Assembly: GCF_000003855.2 (NCBI RefSeq)
Contig: NW_003101670.1
Location: 272,841 to 336,840, forward strand
Length of the DNA: 64,000 bases
From: Blastomyces gilchristii SLH14081
Taxonomy: Eukaryota; Ascomycota; Eurotiomycetes; Onygenales; Ajellomycetaceae
Reading direction: 5' to 3'
Numbering within the stretch: the stretch's first letter is position 1; each line of letters begins with the position of its first letter. A program made the translations under genes and the position numbers. Shown piece after piece: positions 11,815 through 24,047 of this stretch. Below the pieces are notes generated by a model. That model did not search any database, was not told the DNA's origin, and saw nothing but the letters and a program-made list of their open reading frames with translations.

Positions 11815-14047
11815 TGCTGTATTGTAATAGTAGCAGTGGAAACGGGAGCTCCAAACGGTGGCCCCTGAGTTCCCTTAGAAATCGCGGGACTGGGGAACTT
11901 TCTTGTCTTGGAAGTGGTATAAGGGGGTCGAGAGGGATGCGGGATCATGATATGCTTTTTGTCATCGAAAGAACAAGGCCCGGCATCGTCTGAGTAAAAT
12001 CAACTCTCAAAGTCCAAGCACCTGTTGTCGTCAAAGGCCTGGTTGTGTCGTTGGGAGGTTGGAAGCAGGCGATTTGCTGATGGTCCGGGAGTCTGGAGCC
12101 TCAGAATCTCCGACGGTTCTAGCCGCAATCGTGGCGTAAGGGCTTGGCGTCTGGATCGAACAAGTTATTATTAATCTATCAACAGCAGAACCTCCAACTT
12201 ATCCTATACCTACTACCAACACTCCGTGCGATGGCATGTATGGTCAATATCCGGAATTTTCTATCTCGAGATTTCGAGATTTTCCTTTCTTCATGTCTGG
12301 ACACACTTCGCGCCTCGTCAAGGTTCGTGCATAGAAGACAAGCCTCCAAGAGGCCATTCCTACCTACCCCGCTTTTCACCATCAACAGTCGACTCTTCTG
12401 GAGATCATTTTTTATCCTGAGAGTTCAATAGATATATGTGCGATTTTTTAACGTATAATGTTATGCTGAGTTTATTTACAAGTAGATTTTGTATCTTGCT
12501 TGTTATTTAACTCTCATCGCGCAGCCTTGGCACAATGTCTGCAGCCTGTTGTAGCTAGGCCACTGAGAATATTCATATACTCATGAGATTCGTCACTTAA
12601 TCCATTTTATCTTTTCCCATTTTTCTAGATTCTATCCGATTTCGGACAGTATTGTATAGTTCTGTGTCTTCTATTAAATGTGCGGGCCCTGCTCCCCAAC
12701 GGACAAACTAACATGGACTGATTCGTATGGCACTTTGACGCATTCTGAGAGGTTTTTTTTTTTCTATCCATGGGAGGAACTGACGACGTTCATACTCCTT
12801 ATTACTACGCGTGTGCTGATTATTTCTCCAGATGCACCAGCATCCCAGGCAATAAGCGCAGACCACATAGGAAGCACCACGACATCTGTTTCCAGGTGAT
12901 TCAACATCGGAACAACCTCCCGGTGTGTCTGATTGCTGACATTTAAACACCCTTCTTTTGTGAAGACTCGATAAATCCGAGGTCGAACTAACTATTGCTG
13001 CCTGGTCTATATACACCGCAGAGAGGATACATGCTAGAAATGCAGCGCTCTGCTTCGCCTAAGGCTATCGCCTGAGTCACAATTATGTTCCAACCCAGCT
13101 CGGGCGCATTGCTTTGTCGAGTCAGTTTTGGCAGGAGCAGAAAGAAGTCCCAAGGGAAAAGAAATTCTGTCAGAGTGCTTCCAAATCTCCATGATTTTGG
13201 GCGACTTGGGGTTCATTTCTGAGGCCAGGGTTAATGATGTCTGAGGTAGACGTCAATCAATTCCATAAACACCTTAGCCAATGCATTATTGGCTCAAATC
13301 TACTGTTTAGTTATCCACATGGTTTGCCTTCCAAAGCCTTCCTCACCAATCCCGCATGTCATATGGCAGGAGCAAAATAAACATCAAAAGTGAAACTCAA
13401 CTAGTTTGAAGGCCCCGAAGGACTCCTCAGAAAAGCCCAATACTGAACACAAACACACTGCAAATAATAATCACAATAACCAGGCAACTGCATAAACCTA
13501 CCCGGCCCTTGGTCTCGAGCTATTAGTGCAGGTTGGGCAGCTCCGGTCCCTTGCAGCGGCAGGATGCAAGAAATACCGACGAAGTGGAGCTTGGTACCTG
13601 AAACTGGAGTGGTTGACAAAAGCTCTGCGGCGGAAGTGCAAGGAAGGATGCATGGAAACAAGCTGAAACCGAGGATTTACTGTCGGAGCAGCCAGAGTAG
13701 TTGTGGTAAATCGCTCCGGCAAGAGAACTATAAACCCTTGAAAAAGGGAAAACGGGAAAAAGTCGTTGCCTGTTTAGGCTACAAGATTTCTTTCTGGGAG
13801 GGCAATCGAAAATAAGGAACCCACTTATTTATTTATTGACCGTCACACTATCAATTGCTTAATTGAAGCTGCTCTGGCGCGGGGGGGGGGGGAAACCGGG
13901 TGAAAAAAGCAAAGAAGTCTTGGCTGTCAGATTTAATCGTTACCGGTACAGCCCTGATACCAGGAACAAACCACGCCCACGCCACCAAACAATCTAGGGA
14001 CTGTACGCAAAGTCCCCAAAATCGGTGCCGGCGAAGGTGGAACCTTC

Positions 14048-14078
<31 letters not shown>

Positions 14079-15273
14079 GAAGTAGGAAGGGGGCGGAACA
14101 ATAGAACCCGGTGTCGGAAGATCAGATAAGAAGAGGCGACCGCAGTATGGAACCAAAAAATTCAATTTCCGGGTGGATTTGTGCCTGTTGAGGGGAATTA
14201 TCGGGAGTGGTATGGATGGTACGATACGATACGACTATTACCGTTCGATTGATAAGGACGTATTGTATTGTAAGCCGGTTACTGCGCAGCACTGCAAAAC
14301 GAGAGTGATGGTGGGCTAGAAATTACTGCTGGAGTTCCAATGCTTGAGCTGTTTGTTGTATGTAGCAGGGCCTTGGTAATAATAATAAATCATAATGTCG
14401 ACTGGGAGTGAGAGTAGTGTCGTTCTGCTGTCGGTGTACGTACATGGACGCCAGCGCAAGTCGTGGTTGCGGTGTGTGGTGTGGCTTGTTATACCATCGC
14501 GGCCCTAGTCCTAGCTCAGCTGTTGGCCCTGAGCATCCAACCGACCGACATGCAACCATATCCACCGCTCAGGATGGATCAGGAGGAGGGTTCGAATGAA
14601 GCAATTATTTGCAATTATTACTTTACAGTACAGAAGTATCCATAATCCGTACGTCCCTCCTATCGTGGTCCGCCCCAGAGACAGCAAAGTGACAGACAGA
14701 CAGACACCCTTGGCAGCCACTATATATCTCGCCGTCCCCCCATTTTCTCTGCGCTGTTACACACTCCTCCATAACTATCCATATACAGCGTATATTTTTG
14801 CGTTGCATTGTCTTGTCCAGAAAAGCTAAACACATAGAGTTCTGCGGTGTTTTCCCCATAGATAGACAATAATAGGTGTGTGTTGGGAACTCTCTTTTTT
14901 CGCCCCTTATTATTCAGGCCAAGCAGCACAATTGATCTTCGCTTGGCGATCCAATGCGACACCACCGAAATCCCTCGCGCACGTCAACAAGCTCGCAAGT
15001 GCTCAGCACCCGCACACCAACACAACCCCTGATTCCCAGACCAGAGCTTCTTATTATTGTCCGTTATTTATCGAAGCAATCTCTAACTCAAAAGATACCA
15101 GAGCGGATTAGTTTACGAGTGCTTGCACAACCGTCTTTGACTACCCTCAGCATTCTCCGCTTCCACCTCTCCCAACCTCCTCCCTCTGGATATCTTCAAT
15201 CCTAAATAATACCAAAATTCACTGTTACATTTTGTGCTCCCCCCCCCTTTAAATCGATACCTCGCAAGTAAAC
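11815..15273. other. Long non-coding stretch upstream of both the M28 gene and HMG-CoA synthase
   Basis: About 3.5 kb between divergent starts. The short open frames here show no recognisable family, no good splice continuity and no conserved motifs. It contains an AAT microsatellite at 14048-14077, a G10-type tract near 13881-13890 and repeated CGATA units near 14221-14235. A C/T-rich leader just before 15274 ends in aagtaaacATG. Confidence 0.55.
14048..14077. repeat. AAT trinucleotide microsatellite (about 10 units)
   Basis: Perfect (AAT)n tract in intergenic DNA. Confidence 0.95.
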
Positions 15274-17002
15274 ATGTCTTCTCGCGCTCAGAATATCGGC
15301 ATCAAGGCCATTGAGATTTATTTCCCATCTCAGGTAAGTCTATTCTCGAAATCTGCCAACCAGCAAGCTTGAAAACCCGAAGAATAGTGGCTAATAGGGG
15401 TCACGTCGCGGCGTGATCATATCAGTGCGTCGATCAAGCCGAACTCGAAAAGTTCGATGGCGTCAGTCAGGGCAAATACACCATTGGCCTTGGCCAGACG
15501 AAGATGAGCTTCTGCGATGATCGAGAAGGTATGAGCAAAAAAGAAGAAAAGAGAAAAAGAAAGCCCCATCCTTTGGTCCTGAACACCACTATGTGAACCC
15601 GTCCGTTTTGCTGAACAATATATGTGTGTGGAACAATAGATATCTACTCCATGGCCCTTACCACTCTCTCCTCCCTCCTCCGCAAGTATTCGATCGACCC
15701 GAAGAATATCGGCAGACTCGAGGTCGGGACAGAAACTATCCTCGATAAATCCAAGTCCGTCAAATCCGTATTGATGCAGCTATTCACGGAATCGGGAAAC
15801 ACAAACGTCGAGGGCGTTGACACCGTAAACGCATGCTACGGGGGTACCAATGCGGTATTCAACTCGGTAAACTGGGTGGAATCATCCGCTTGGGACGGCA
15901 GAGACGCCATTGTGGTTACTGGCGACATCGCGCTGTATAAGAAGGGCGCTGCCCGCCCAACCGGCGGCGCTGGCTGCATTGCCATGCTCATCGGGCCCGA
16001 TGCGCCCATCGTCTTCGAGCCAGGTCTCCGCGGCTCCCACATCACCCACGCATACGATTTCTACAAGCCAGACCTGACCAGCGAATACCCTTACGTGGAT
16101 GGCCACTACTCCATCAAATGCTACACACAAGCTGTCGACGCCTGCTACAAGGCCTACAATGCCAAAGAAAAATTTTTGCAAGCTAAGGCACAACAAAACG
16201 GCAGTATAGTAAATGGCACCATCGCCAGCAACGGCGAATCCACCCCCGCCGCAACCACAGACGACACCAAGACCCCCCTGGACCGATTTGACCACGTTCT
16301 CTTTCACGCCCCAACCTGCAAGCTCGTCGCCAAGTCCTACGCCCGCATGCTGTACAACGACTACCTCGCCGACCCAGCCCACCCCGCCTTCGCAGAAGTC
16401 CCCGCCGAGCTTCGAGATCTGGAGTACGATGCCTCCCTCAGCGACCGGACCGTCGAGAAGACATTCATGGCGCTGAGCAAGAAGCGCTTCAATGAGCGCG
16501 TGCAGCCCTCCATCGAGGTACCCACCATGTGCGGCAACATGTACTGTGCCAGCGTCTACGGTGGTCTAGTTAGCTTGTTGACGAACGCCTCGTTCGAGAA
16601 CGCGGCGGAGCAGCAGAAGCGGATTGGGATTTTCAGCTACGGCAGCGGGCTGGCGAGTTCGATGTTCAGCGTGAAGGTTGTTGGCGATGTTTCGGGGATT
16701 GTGGAGAAGATTGATTTGAAAAAGAGGCTTGCGGCGAGGCGGACTGTTGCTCCGGAGGTGTATGATGAGGTGAGTGGGATAAATGCCATTCTTCTTGTCT
16801 TTTACAACTACCTGCAAAACTTTTGAAATAACAAGAAGGCTAACCAACTTTAACAAACGAACAGATGTGTCTCCTCCGCGAACATGCTCATCTGAAGAAA
16901 GATTTCGTCCCCGCCGGAAGCGTCGACACCATCGCGCCAGGAACCTACTACCTGACCAAAGTGGACGATATGTTCCGACGCGAGTACCAGATCAAGGCAT
17001 AG
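15274..17002 (+). CDS. ERG13: Hydroxymethylglutaryl-CoA synthase
   Basis: Four exons: 15274-15333, 15426-15528, 15640-16769 and 16865-17002, giving 476 residues. The enzyme condenses acetyl-CoA with acetoacetyl-CoA to HMG-CoA, the first committed step towards mevalonate and ergosterol. The catalytic triad is present: E86 in [12 protein letters not shown]120 in NACYGGTNA and H277 in LFHAPTCK. Other family segments are [31 protein letters not shown] and [15 protein letters not shown]. The last exon adds a C-terminus ending in RREYQIKA. Between about residues 235 and 268 there is a low-complexity insertion (Gln, Asn, Ser, Thr and Pro rich) just before the catalytic-His strand. All joins are in frame with GTAAGT, GTATGA and GTGAGT donors. 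Confidence 0.96.
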
Positions 17003-20000
17003 AATAGCATACATATACATACCCTTTGCATGCCTATATACCTACCTACTCATGCGTGATGCATTTTTTTCATGAAGCGAAGATGGAGAATGGTTCGAGT
17101 TTGATAAAAAGAGGATCATCACATAGCTTTCCTCTTTTTTCTTTTTCTTTTCTTACTTTTTGCCTCCTTTTTTTGCCTCCCTTTTTTTTTAAATTGATTT
17201 TTTTTTTTTTTTTCTTTTGCTTTCATTTTCATATATAATAATTATTTTACCTCGGGAAGGGAAAAGGAACGGGGTAACTAGTACGCAGGGATATGGGAAT
17301 GGAAATGACGGATGATTGAAGACGAGGAATAATGAGGATGAGGATGAATGGAGGGGGGAATTGAAATCGCATTTTATATCTGTTCTGTGCCTTTTTTTTC
17401 TCCCCTCAAATCCATCCATGAATCCATGATCCTCTTCTGTTTCCCCTTTTTATAATAATCTTGCACGAAAAGAAAAAAAATTCCCCAGAGATAGATTTTT
17501 TTCTTCTTTTTTTCCTGCTTTATCTACTTCGTCCTTGTTGTTCCCTTTTCGTTATCGTTATCCCTATTTTAGGTCTTCCCCTTTTGCTTCTTGATTAGAA
17601 CTTTGCGGAGAAAATAATAGCTAACAAACTATATTTCCAAACGTTTCTTTTCAACCAGAAGCACGATAGAGCGGCGCGGAAAAGGAAATAAAATTAGTTA
17701 GTACTAGGAAATTTTCACATATGCTCTTGCTTTCTATCCTCTCTTATTTTCTTCTTGCTTCATTTTGGTTTTTTCCTTCTTTGAACTTCGAACGCCTTTC
17801 TTCTGTCTTTTACGTCTTCTTCCAGTCCATGACAAAAGAAGAAAACATGACGTGCATGAGCGAAAACTGGGGTGTTGATATTGGATGATGTCGAAGGACG
17901 AAGTGAGGAGATACCAGGGGGATGGGATGGTACGGTTGCAATCTCATTGTGAACATAATGTCAGCTAAATTTTATCCACTGTAGCAGAAGACGTAGAATA
18001 GATAGATAATAGACATCGAGATTCTGTGATGGACGCGTGAATTCTGTGCCTTCATTTCCTGGTCCTGAGCGGAACAGTTTCTGACTACAACATATTCCTG
18101 AAGAAGTCGTTGTCCACGGATGTGTCTCGTCTTCCCATCGCTTGGCGTAGAGTAAACAAACACATCCCTTCTTGACCGCTTCCTGGGGGGGTGCATTGGG
18201 TGTCCGTACGTCACTTGGGATCTTTTCTCTCTCTGCAGCCTACCACGCCGCTGAACTTGATATCCCATCCCAGCCAAAATCCTGAAACTCGTCTCAGGAT
18301 GCGCTGTGAGAGGACGGGGAGGGGGCGCGCAGCCAAAAGTTGAGGACGCGATGAACTCCATGATCATCTGCTGAATGAATGCTCTATGCTAATACGCTGA
18401 CAGCAGATAGACAGATTACCACCAAAGAATTGAAAAGCCTCTTCTTCTTTTTTGCTTGCACTGTTGCACAGGATATGAGTCACTGATGATGGCCGATTCA
18501 GGAGTTTCGACAGAGATGAAACATGTTTCTCAAGGGAGCGAAACAGCGACCTTAACCAATAGAACTGGCTGACGCGCTGGAAAAGCGTTCGACGTGCAAC
18601 AGACTGGAGACGGTGAGAGAAAAGCAAGCAAAAAGAGGATGTCAGCAGCTAGCTAAGCTCTCACGTCGCGTCAGTCGGTCAGGATGTTCCCATGCCGCGC
18701 GCGAGCCAGGTGAACAGATGTTTCAAGTTGTTTTCATGGGAAGTTCTGTTTCGTTTCAAGTTTCAAGGAATTCATACCCCAGGTTCCCTTGACAGCGCCC
18801 GATCAGGCAGGTTAGGGCTAGGGCTGGGATGAATCACGCGTTTTTAACGTCTGCTCCCCCGTCGCTGGTCAACCAACCAACTGTCCTCAACGCCGGCTTC
18901 TGCAGCAGACGCGCTGGTCTCTTGACACTTTGGGGGTCATGGGCGTCTTCCAAGGCTTTAAGGGTCTGGTAGCGCCGTCCCAACTGGCAGAGCACAGTTG
19001 GTGAGACGTCGATGGAACCAGTCAGCGTGCTTGCCGCTGTGATCTCGCTGGCTTTGTCGCCCGGCACTTGCAGCAACACAGGCAAATCATGACCGCAACG
19101 GGCCAACACTGGGGCATAACTGGACAACGGGAACTGAATAATTAGAGTCCCCTTCGTGGGCGCCAACTGGAAGTCTGGAACTGCAGAAAAGGACCCCCCA
19201 TTTTGCATTCTGTTGCCCAGTATTTGGACACAACTTGGGCATCCCATCCCACCACTGTCACCACCCAATGGGCATCGCAGTCCGCCGCCTTGTCCCAACT
19301 TTTCTCCCAGTTTCCTTCTCACCCCCCCCCCCCTCCCCCCGGGCACTGGAAATAGAACACTGCGAAACAATCGCGGCGCGTCTCTCCCTCTTTCTCTGGT
19401 CTCTTTCTGGTCTCTTTTCGCCTGCTTCTATTCTGTCTGTTCTCTGCCCTTTCTTGTCCAAGTTTTGCTTGTCCGTCCCCACCTCAACCTCTGCTCTGGC
19501 GCTTGGAGATTGCTCCAGTCTCAACAACCGCCGTGTTGCCGGAAATAGCTTCGATATGCTGCCAAATATAACAGCTCCCTCAATAATAATTCATTATTCA
19601 GTAACTATGCAGTCATAATAGCTTATCGCGATCAACCTGATACACGAAGCTTCTTCCCTTTTGCCCCTCCCTTCGCGTTACGCCATCCCCATCCCCATCC
19701 CCCTTGCCGCCCCGCCCTCCAATACCTTCCCCCCTGCGCGTCCTTGTTCCTCAGGACCCGCGCGAGCTCTCCCCACTGGAATGGCCGAAAAAGAAAATAT
19801 GCCATTCCCAAACAAACCCCTTAGGCGCGATGCGATGCCTGTCGTTTTATTTTATTTTTATCTTCCTCTTTTAGAACTATGTTTCCTATTATGGATTTTT
19901 TGACGCCATGTAGCTTTGTTTCATGTTGCTTCATCTGGATTGCTTCTGTGCGATATGATGGATGCGTTTACTCCCTTGTCGCGACACGTCTGTTTGAGAG

Positions 20001-20467
20001 AGGATTTAATACCCAACCCAATCCTCTCTCCAACCTCTTCTAAAGAAATATTCAATCAGTCATTCAATAATGATCAATCAATCCTTCTTTTAATTGTCTC
20101 GACTATCTTGAGCTCGACATTTGTTCTTGCTGCTTATTGGCTTTTCCTTTCTTTAGCCTCTCCTCATTCTATACCTCTACTATATCCTGTTCCCAATGTG
20201 CTCCTCAAGTTAAATATATACCAATTTAAAACTTGAGCTCCTTGCTTGTTTCGTCTTTGCTTGCGAGGAACATCTCCTGCAGTTTTACTCCGCTCAGGGC
20301 AAGCAAGTTTTGTTGTATCAACTTGATCCCCTTTTTTTTCGCATAGAGTATGTTGAACCCCGCTACCAACCCCCACCATCCGGAAAGAAAAAAAAGAAAA
20401 AGAAAAAAAGGAAAAAAGAAAAAAAAATTGATCTGGCCTTTACCCCTGACGCAATGCCGCAGAAATA
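17003..20467. other. Non-coding stretch after HMG-CoA synthase
   Basis: About 3.5 kb. It starts with the T-rich 3' UTR of HMG-CoA synthase (T runs around 17180-17215 and 17500-17515). It ends with an A/G-rich tract (20384-20430) in the leader of the next gene. Open frames at 17972-18367 and 18834-19370 on the minus strand match nothing I recognise and sit partly on C/G-rich repeats, so I do not call them genes. Confidence 0.55.
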
Positions 20468-22444
20468 ATGTCGTCGGAACTATATTACCTCAGGCCATCA
20501 ACGCCTCCCCCTATGATGACCACTAGCCAATATGCTGGTAATCATCATACACATGCCCGTGCAGACTCGAGTTCCTCTAATAACTCGTCGCCGGATTCTG
20601 CTGGCACCAACCTCACTACTCCGAGTTTGTCACCGGTCATCCGCCAGCATGGACCGGCTCTCCTCCCAAAGATCAGACCTCAGGATCTTGTGGTTGAACC
20701 GGTATCCTCGAGTGGACCCATTCGTCACCGCAAGGGCCAGTCCACTGTCCGCAAATCCAACGCGTACTCACCCTACCCAGCTAGTCGATCTCAGATGCGT
20801 GGATCTTTGACCTCGCCAATCGACTGCTCCCTTATCTCGCCGATTTCGACTTCTTCTATGCTGGGCCATCGGGCCCCTTCAACAACTCTCTCTTCACCAG
20901 TAACTCTGACCCCATCTCATACACGGCTTGCAGGTGGACATTCTCGTTCAACATCCACTAGCAGCATTGATGAGGCAACTTGGGCCCGCTATGGATACCC
21001 AACCTACCGACAGTACCCAAGATATGTGACCCAATGCAGCCCGACAACTCCAGTTTCAGCAACATCCTTTCTATTCTCATCTTATCTACCGCTGAATGAA
21101 CCAGTTACTCACCCAGAGCCATCCCCATTGCTCCAGCCTGCCTACTATGCTGAAACTCCAGTTACAACCCTGGGTCCACCGATCCCTGCTGCCACCGTGA
21201 CTACTCCCCCTTACTCAGACTCTGATGACCTGGAGCTTTCCACCACACTCCTTAAATACCTAACAGAACCAACGCAGGCCATCAACCTAGTGCAGCATGT
21301 AAGAGTGCCCGTGGGCCGTGGACAGCAACATCATTTCTGGTGGGATATCCGAAACCTGCGAAGTTGGTCCAGCTTCTCTCTATCTACAATCCACTCTATC
21401 CCAAAATTGACCGCGCTCCTCACCACCCAAGTCTCCCAAGACCACCATCCATTATCAACTGTCACCCCATCGCGCCTCTCCCCCAGCTCTGAAGGGGCTC
21501 TGTCCGAGTTAATCCGCGACATCTACGCCCCACGCGTAAACGCCGCCATTCAAACCTCCATCGGCAACGGTCTATTCCTCAGACCAACAGCAGAAGCCTT
21601 CCTCACAGGAAACCGCAGCAACAGCGGCCCCCACTTTATCGCCAACTATGCCACAGACATCCAACGCACAGCTTCTGGCAGCCAACGCGGCCGCCTCGTC
21701 GGCCTGGTGAAGAGCTTCAACTGCTGGAACAGCGGGATGCGCCAGGAACCACCGCACAAGCGTGTCGAGTACCTGAATGGCCTCGCACACCTCCAACGCT
21801 GCATGCGCGAGCACTCTTGTCGCTACGGCTTCATTATTACTGAAATTGAGCTCGTCTGCGTCCGCGCAGGTTGCGACGATTCCACCGACATACCCTACTT
21901 CGGCTATCTGCAAGTCGCCCCGCCAATAATGACAAACCTTTCATCGGAATCTTATTGCCCACCCACCCACCAACAACAACAACCATCAATGACTCGCTCC
22001 CACTCCCATCGCTCCTCCTCCGCCCAATCATCTGACTACTCCCCAACTCCCTCCCGCTCACCCACCCCACCATCCTCCTTCTCGTCCTTCTCCTCAGCTT
22101 CCTCGTCCTCCTCAACCCCTCTCACCGCAACCCTAGCTCTCTACTATCTTGTCCTCCTCTCCAAAGCCGAAGCCCTCCCCTCCCAACCCCACGGCTACCT
22201 CAACGTCGGCGGCCACGGCACCCTCACCCGCCAACACGTCCTGCCAGAGGGGAAAGACAAATGGATCCCAGAGCCACAGACCGGGGAGAAGCGCGATGCG
22301 AAGAGGGTGCGCGGGTGGGTGTGGCCGCAGGATCCGTGGCATCGGCGGGAGGGAGGTGGGGTAGTAGGGAGTCGGGCGAAAGCCCATCAGCAGAATGGTG
22401 GCGTGAAGGGAGGGGTGGGAAAGGGGAAGAAATGGCATAAATAG
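20468..22444 (+). CDS. Conserved-looking Ser/Thr/Pro-rich fungal protein, unknown function
   Basis: A single uninterrupted exon of 658 codons. Residues 1-255 are low-complexity Ser, Thr and Pro. A probably folded core spans about 260-480 and includes HHFWWDIRNLRSWSSF, LFLRPTAEAFLTG, GRLVGLVKSFNCWN, RVEYLNGLAHLQRCMREH and YGFIITEIELVCVRAGCDD. A second Ser/Pro-rich stretch (about 490-560) follows. The tail contains YLNVGGHGTLTRQHVLPEG, a Trp-rich segment (GWVWPQDPWHRR) and a basic end (GKGKKWHK). The core composition and the regular secondary-structure pattern argue for a real protein. I do not recognise a characterised family and assign no function. Codon use is C-ending in the core, as in the other genes here. 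An A/G-rich tract precedes the start. Confidence 0.85.
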   Translation: MSSELYYLRPSTPPPMMTTSQYAGNHHTHARADSSSSNNSSPDSAGTNLTTPSLSPVIRQHGPALLPKIRPQDLVVEPVSSSGPIRHRKGQSTVRKSNAYSPYPASRSQMRGSLTSPIDCSLISPISTSSMLGHRAPSTTLSSPVTLTPSHTRLAGGHSRSTSTSSIDEATWARYGYPTYRQYPRYVTQCSPTTPVSATSFLFSSYLPLNEPVTHPEPSPLLQPAYYAETPVTTLGPPIPAATVTTPPYSDSDDLELSTTLLKYLTEPTQAINLVQHVRVPVGRGQQHHFWWDIRNLRSWSSFSLSTIHSIPKLTALLTTQVSQDHHPLSTVTPSRLSPSSEGALSELIRDIYAPRVNAAIQTSIGNGLFLRPTAEAFLTGNRSNSGPHFIANYATDIQRTASGSQRGRLVGLVKSFNCWNSGMRQEPPHKRVEYLNGLAHLQRCMREHSCRYGFIITEIELVCVRAGCDDSTDIPYFGYLQVAPPIMTNLSSESYCPPTHQQQQPSMTRSHSHRSSSAQSSDYSPTPSRSPTPPSSFSSFSSASSSSSTPLTATLALYYLVLLSKAEALPSQPHGYLNVGGHGTLTRQHVLPEGKDKWIPEPQTGEKRDAKRVRGWVWPQDPWHRREGGGVVGSRAKAHQQNGGVKGGVGKGKKWHK

Positions 22445-24047
22445 TGGTTTCCATGTGTGATGAGTAATGAAGTAATGTATGATTGGGGCGTTTTGCTTTT
22501 TATTTTATTTTTTACTAGGTTTTTGGTATTTGTGATCGGTTTGTTTGATACTTACTTAATTGGGGGGAAATGGGGTCTTTTTTTTTTCTTCTTTCTTTTC
22601 TATACATGTACATATTTAGGATCACTTCTTGGTGTTTGGTGTTGATGTGTTTTATATATTTCCCTAGTTTATTTTTATGTTTCTGTTCTTTCAATTTTTT
22701 CGCTTCTTGCCTTCTGTTTTATCTTTTATTTTCCTTCTATAAACTACCCGTTTCTCATGGTTCATTTCTTATAGTTTTCTTCTCGTCCGTCTTAGATGTC
22801 TGTCACCACCATAACCACCAATCAATTGAGTGATGGGTGATATATGTTTATTTTCATCTTTTATTATACATTTTCTTCTCTGTTGAAGGACACTGGGGCA
22901 AAAGAGCTCAATAACCACCAGCTTTATACTGGTAGTTAAGGGGCCGAACCATTCTATTCAACATTCAACATCTGTTTTATTATCTCTTCATTAATCTCTC
23001 TGGCATATTCTTCCATTACTTTGGACCATTGTATTGTACTGTACATTACATACATAGGCCCTGTTCCTAGAAAATACATTTGTTTATTACTCCTATACAT
23101 CTACATCTTCACATAGAGCCCAGAAGCGGAAAAGAAGACAGCTAGCTAGCTAGCTAGCTGTCTGTCACTCCAAAGCAGACCAACTTAGAATAAAAAGAAA
23201 CGTGGGTCTAGCCCATCGGTTCGATCATCAGTCACATATTTAGATTTTGCAGCCTTTCTTCACTTAGCTCCCGGAAAATCATGCAGAATAACCTTATGCA
23301 AAGCAGATCAATAATAATAGCTATGCCCTGCATCATTATTTATTTACTCACTTATACGCGCTGGTCAAGTCTCTCAAACAACTGCAGATGTGTTTCAAGT
23401 GCCTGGTGATGCGGGCGTTTAATCTTGGCGGGCGCTTAGGCTTGTTCTCCAGTGCTATTTTTCTATTTATAGTTACCATGTAACACCGGTCACGTGTAAT
23501 GGATAAATATCATTGGCTGGAGATATACGCCAATCACAGCACGGCAATTCCACTCCTCCGCTCCGTCCAACCTTCCAACCTTACATAGGTTCAGCTCTGA
23601 ACCTCGTAGTTTTTGTGGACTCAGTGTTACATCCACCTATACGATTTTCCGCTTAGTACCAGCTGGTGCGGTGACGCTGGATTCTGTACGGAGTAATGGA
23701 TCTGCCTGCGCACGTTTTAGCCCTAGTCCATGCCCCCTCGATCGCTTCATCCATCAATCAGAGCTGGCTGATTACAAGGTTGGATTCTACTTACCCCGCA
23801 AAGTGATGCATTGCTTGTTTGTGGGTGTTCTGTGGAGAAAGACATGCCTGCCAGGCAGTTGCGTTACATATAAGGAACGCACTTGATTGTGTTGTCTTTG
23901 GGATGATTAACTTCCTCTCCTCCGAATTAACTAACTCCTTGCCATTCACTACACTTGAGAAACCTCATTCTTACATGGCCTTGAAACCCTTGCAAACCTG
24001 TCCTGGTTACTTTTGCTTGGAATTCTCCATCCATCAAACCTCCTGCC
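22445..24047. other. Intergenic region between two plus-strand genes
   Basis: About 1.6 kb holding the T-rich 3' UTR of the upstream gene, a (GCTA)n tract at 23141-23159, and the promoter side of the oxidoreductase. A TACGGAGTA-type motif lies at 23684-23695 and an inverted CCAAT-like element near 23530. No gene is supported. Confidence 0.5.

Noticed and set aside
14508..14600. tRNA-like A-box (TAGCTCAGCTGTTGG) followed by GGTTCGAATG
   Set aside because: The T-stem (GAGGG with GAAGC) and the acceptor arms do not pair, and the spacing would need an odd intron.
17972..18367. 131-codon minus-strand frame
   Set aside because: The composition is unlike neighbouring genes, it has no domain, and it lies in the region beyond the HMG-CoA synthase 3' UTR.
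18834..19370. 178-codon minus-strand frame
   Set aside because: There is no recognisable motif. It is rich in Gly/Pro from C/G homopolymers and has no splice or context support.
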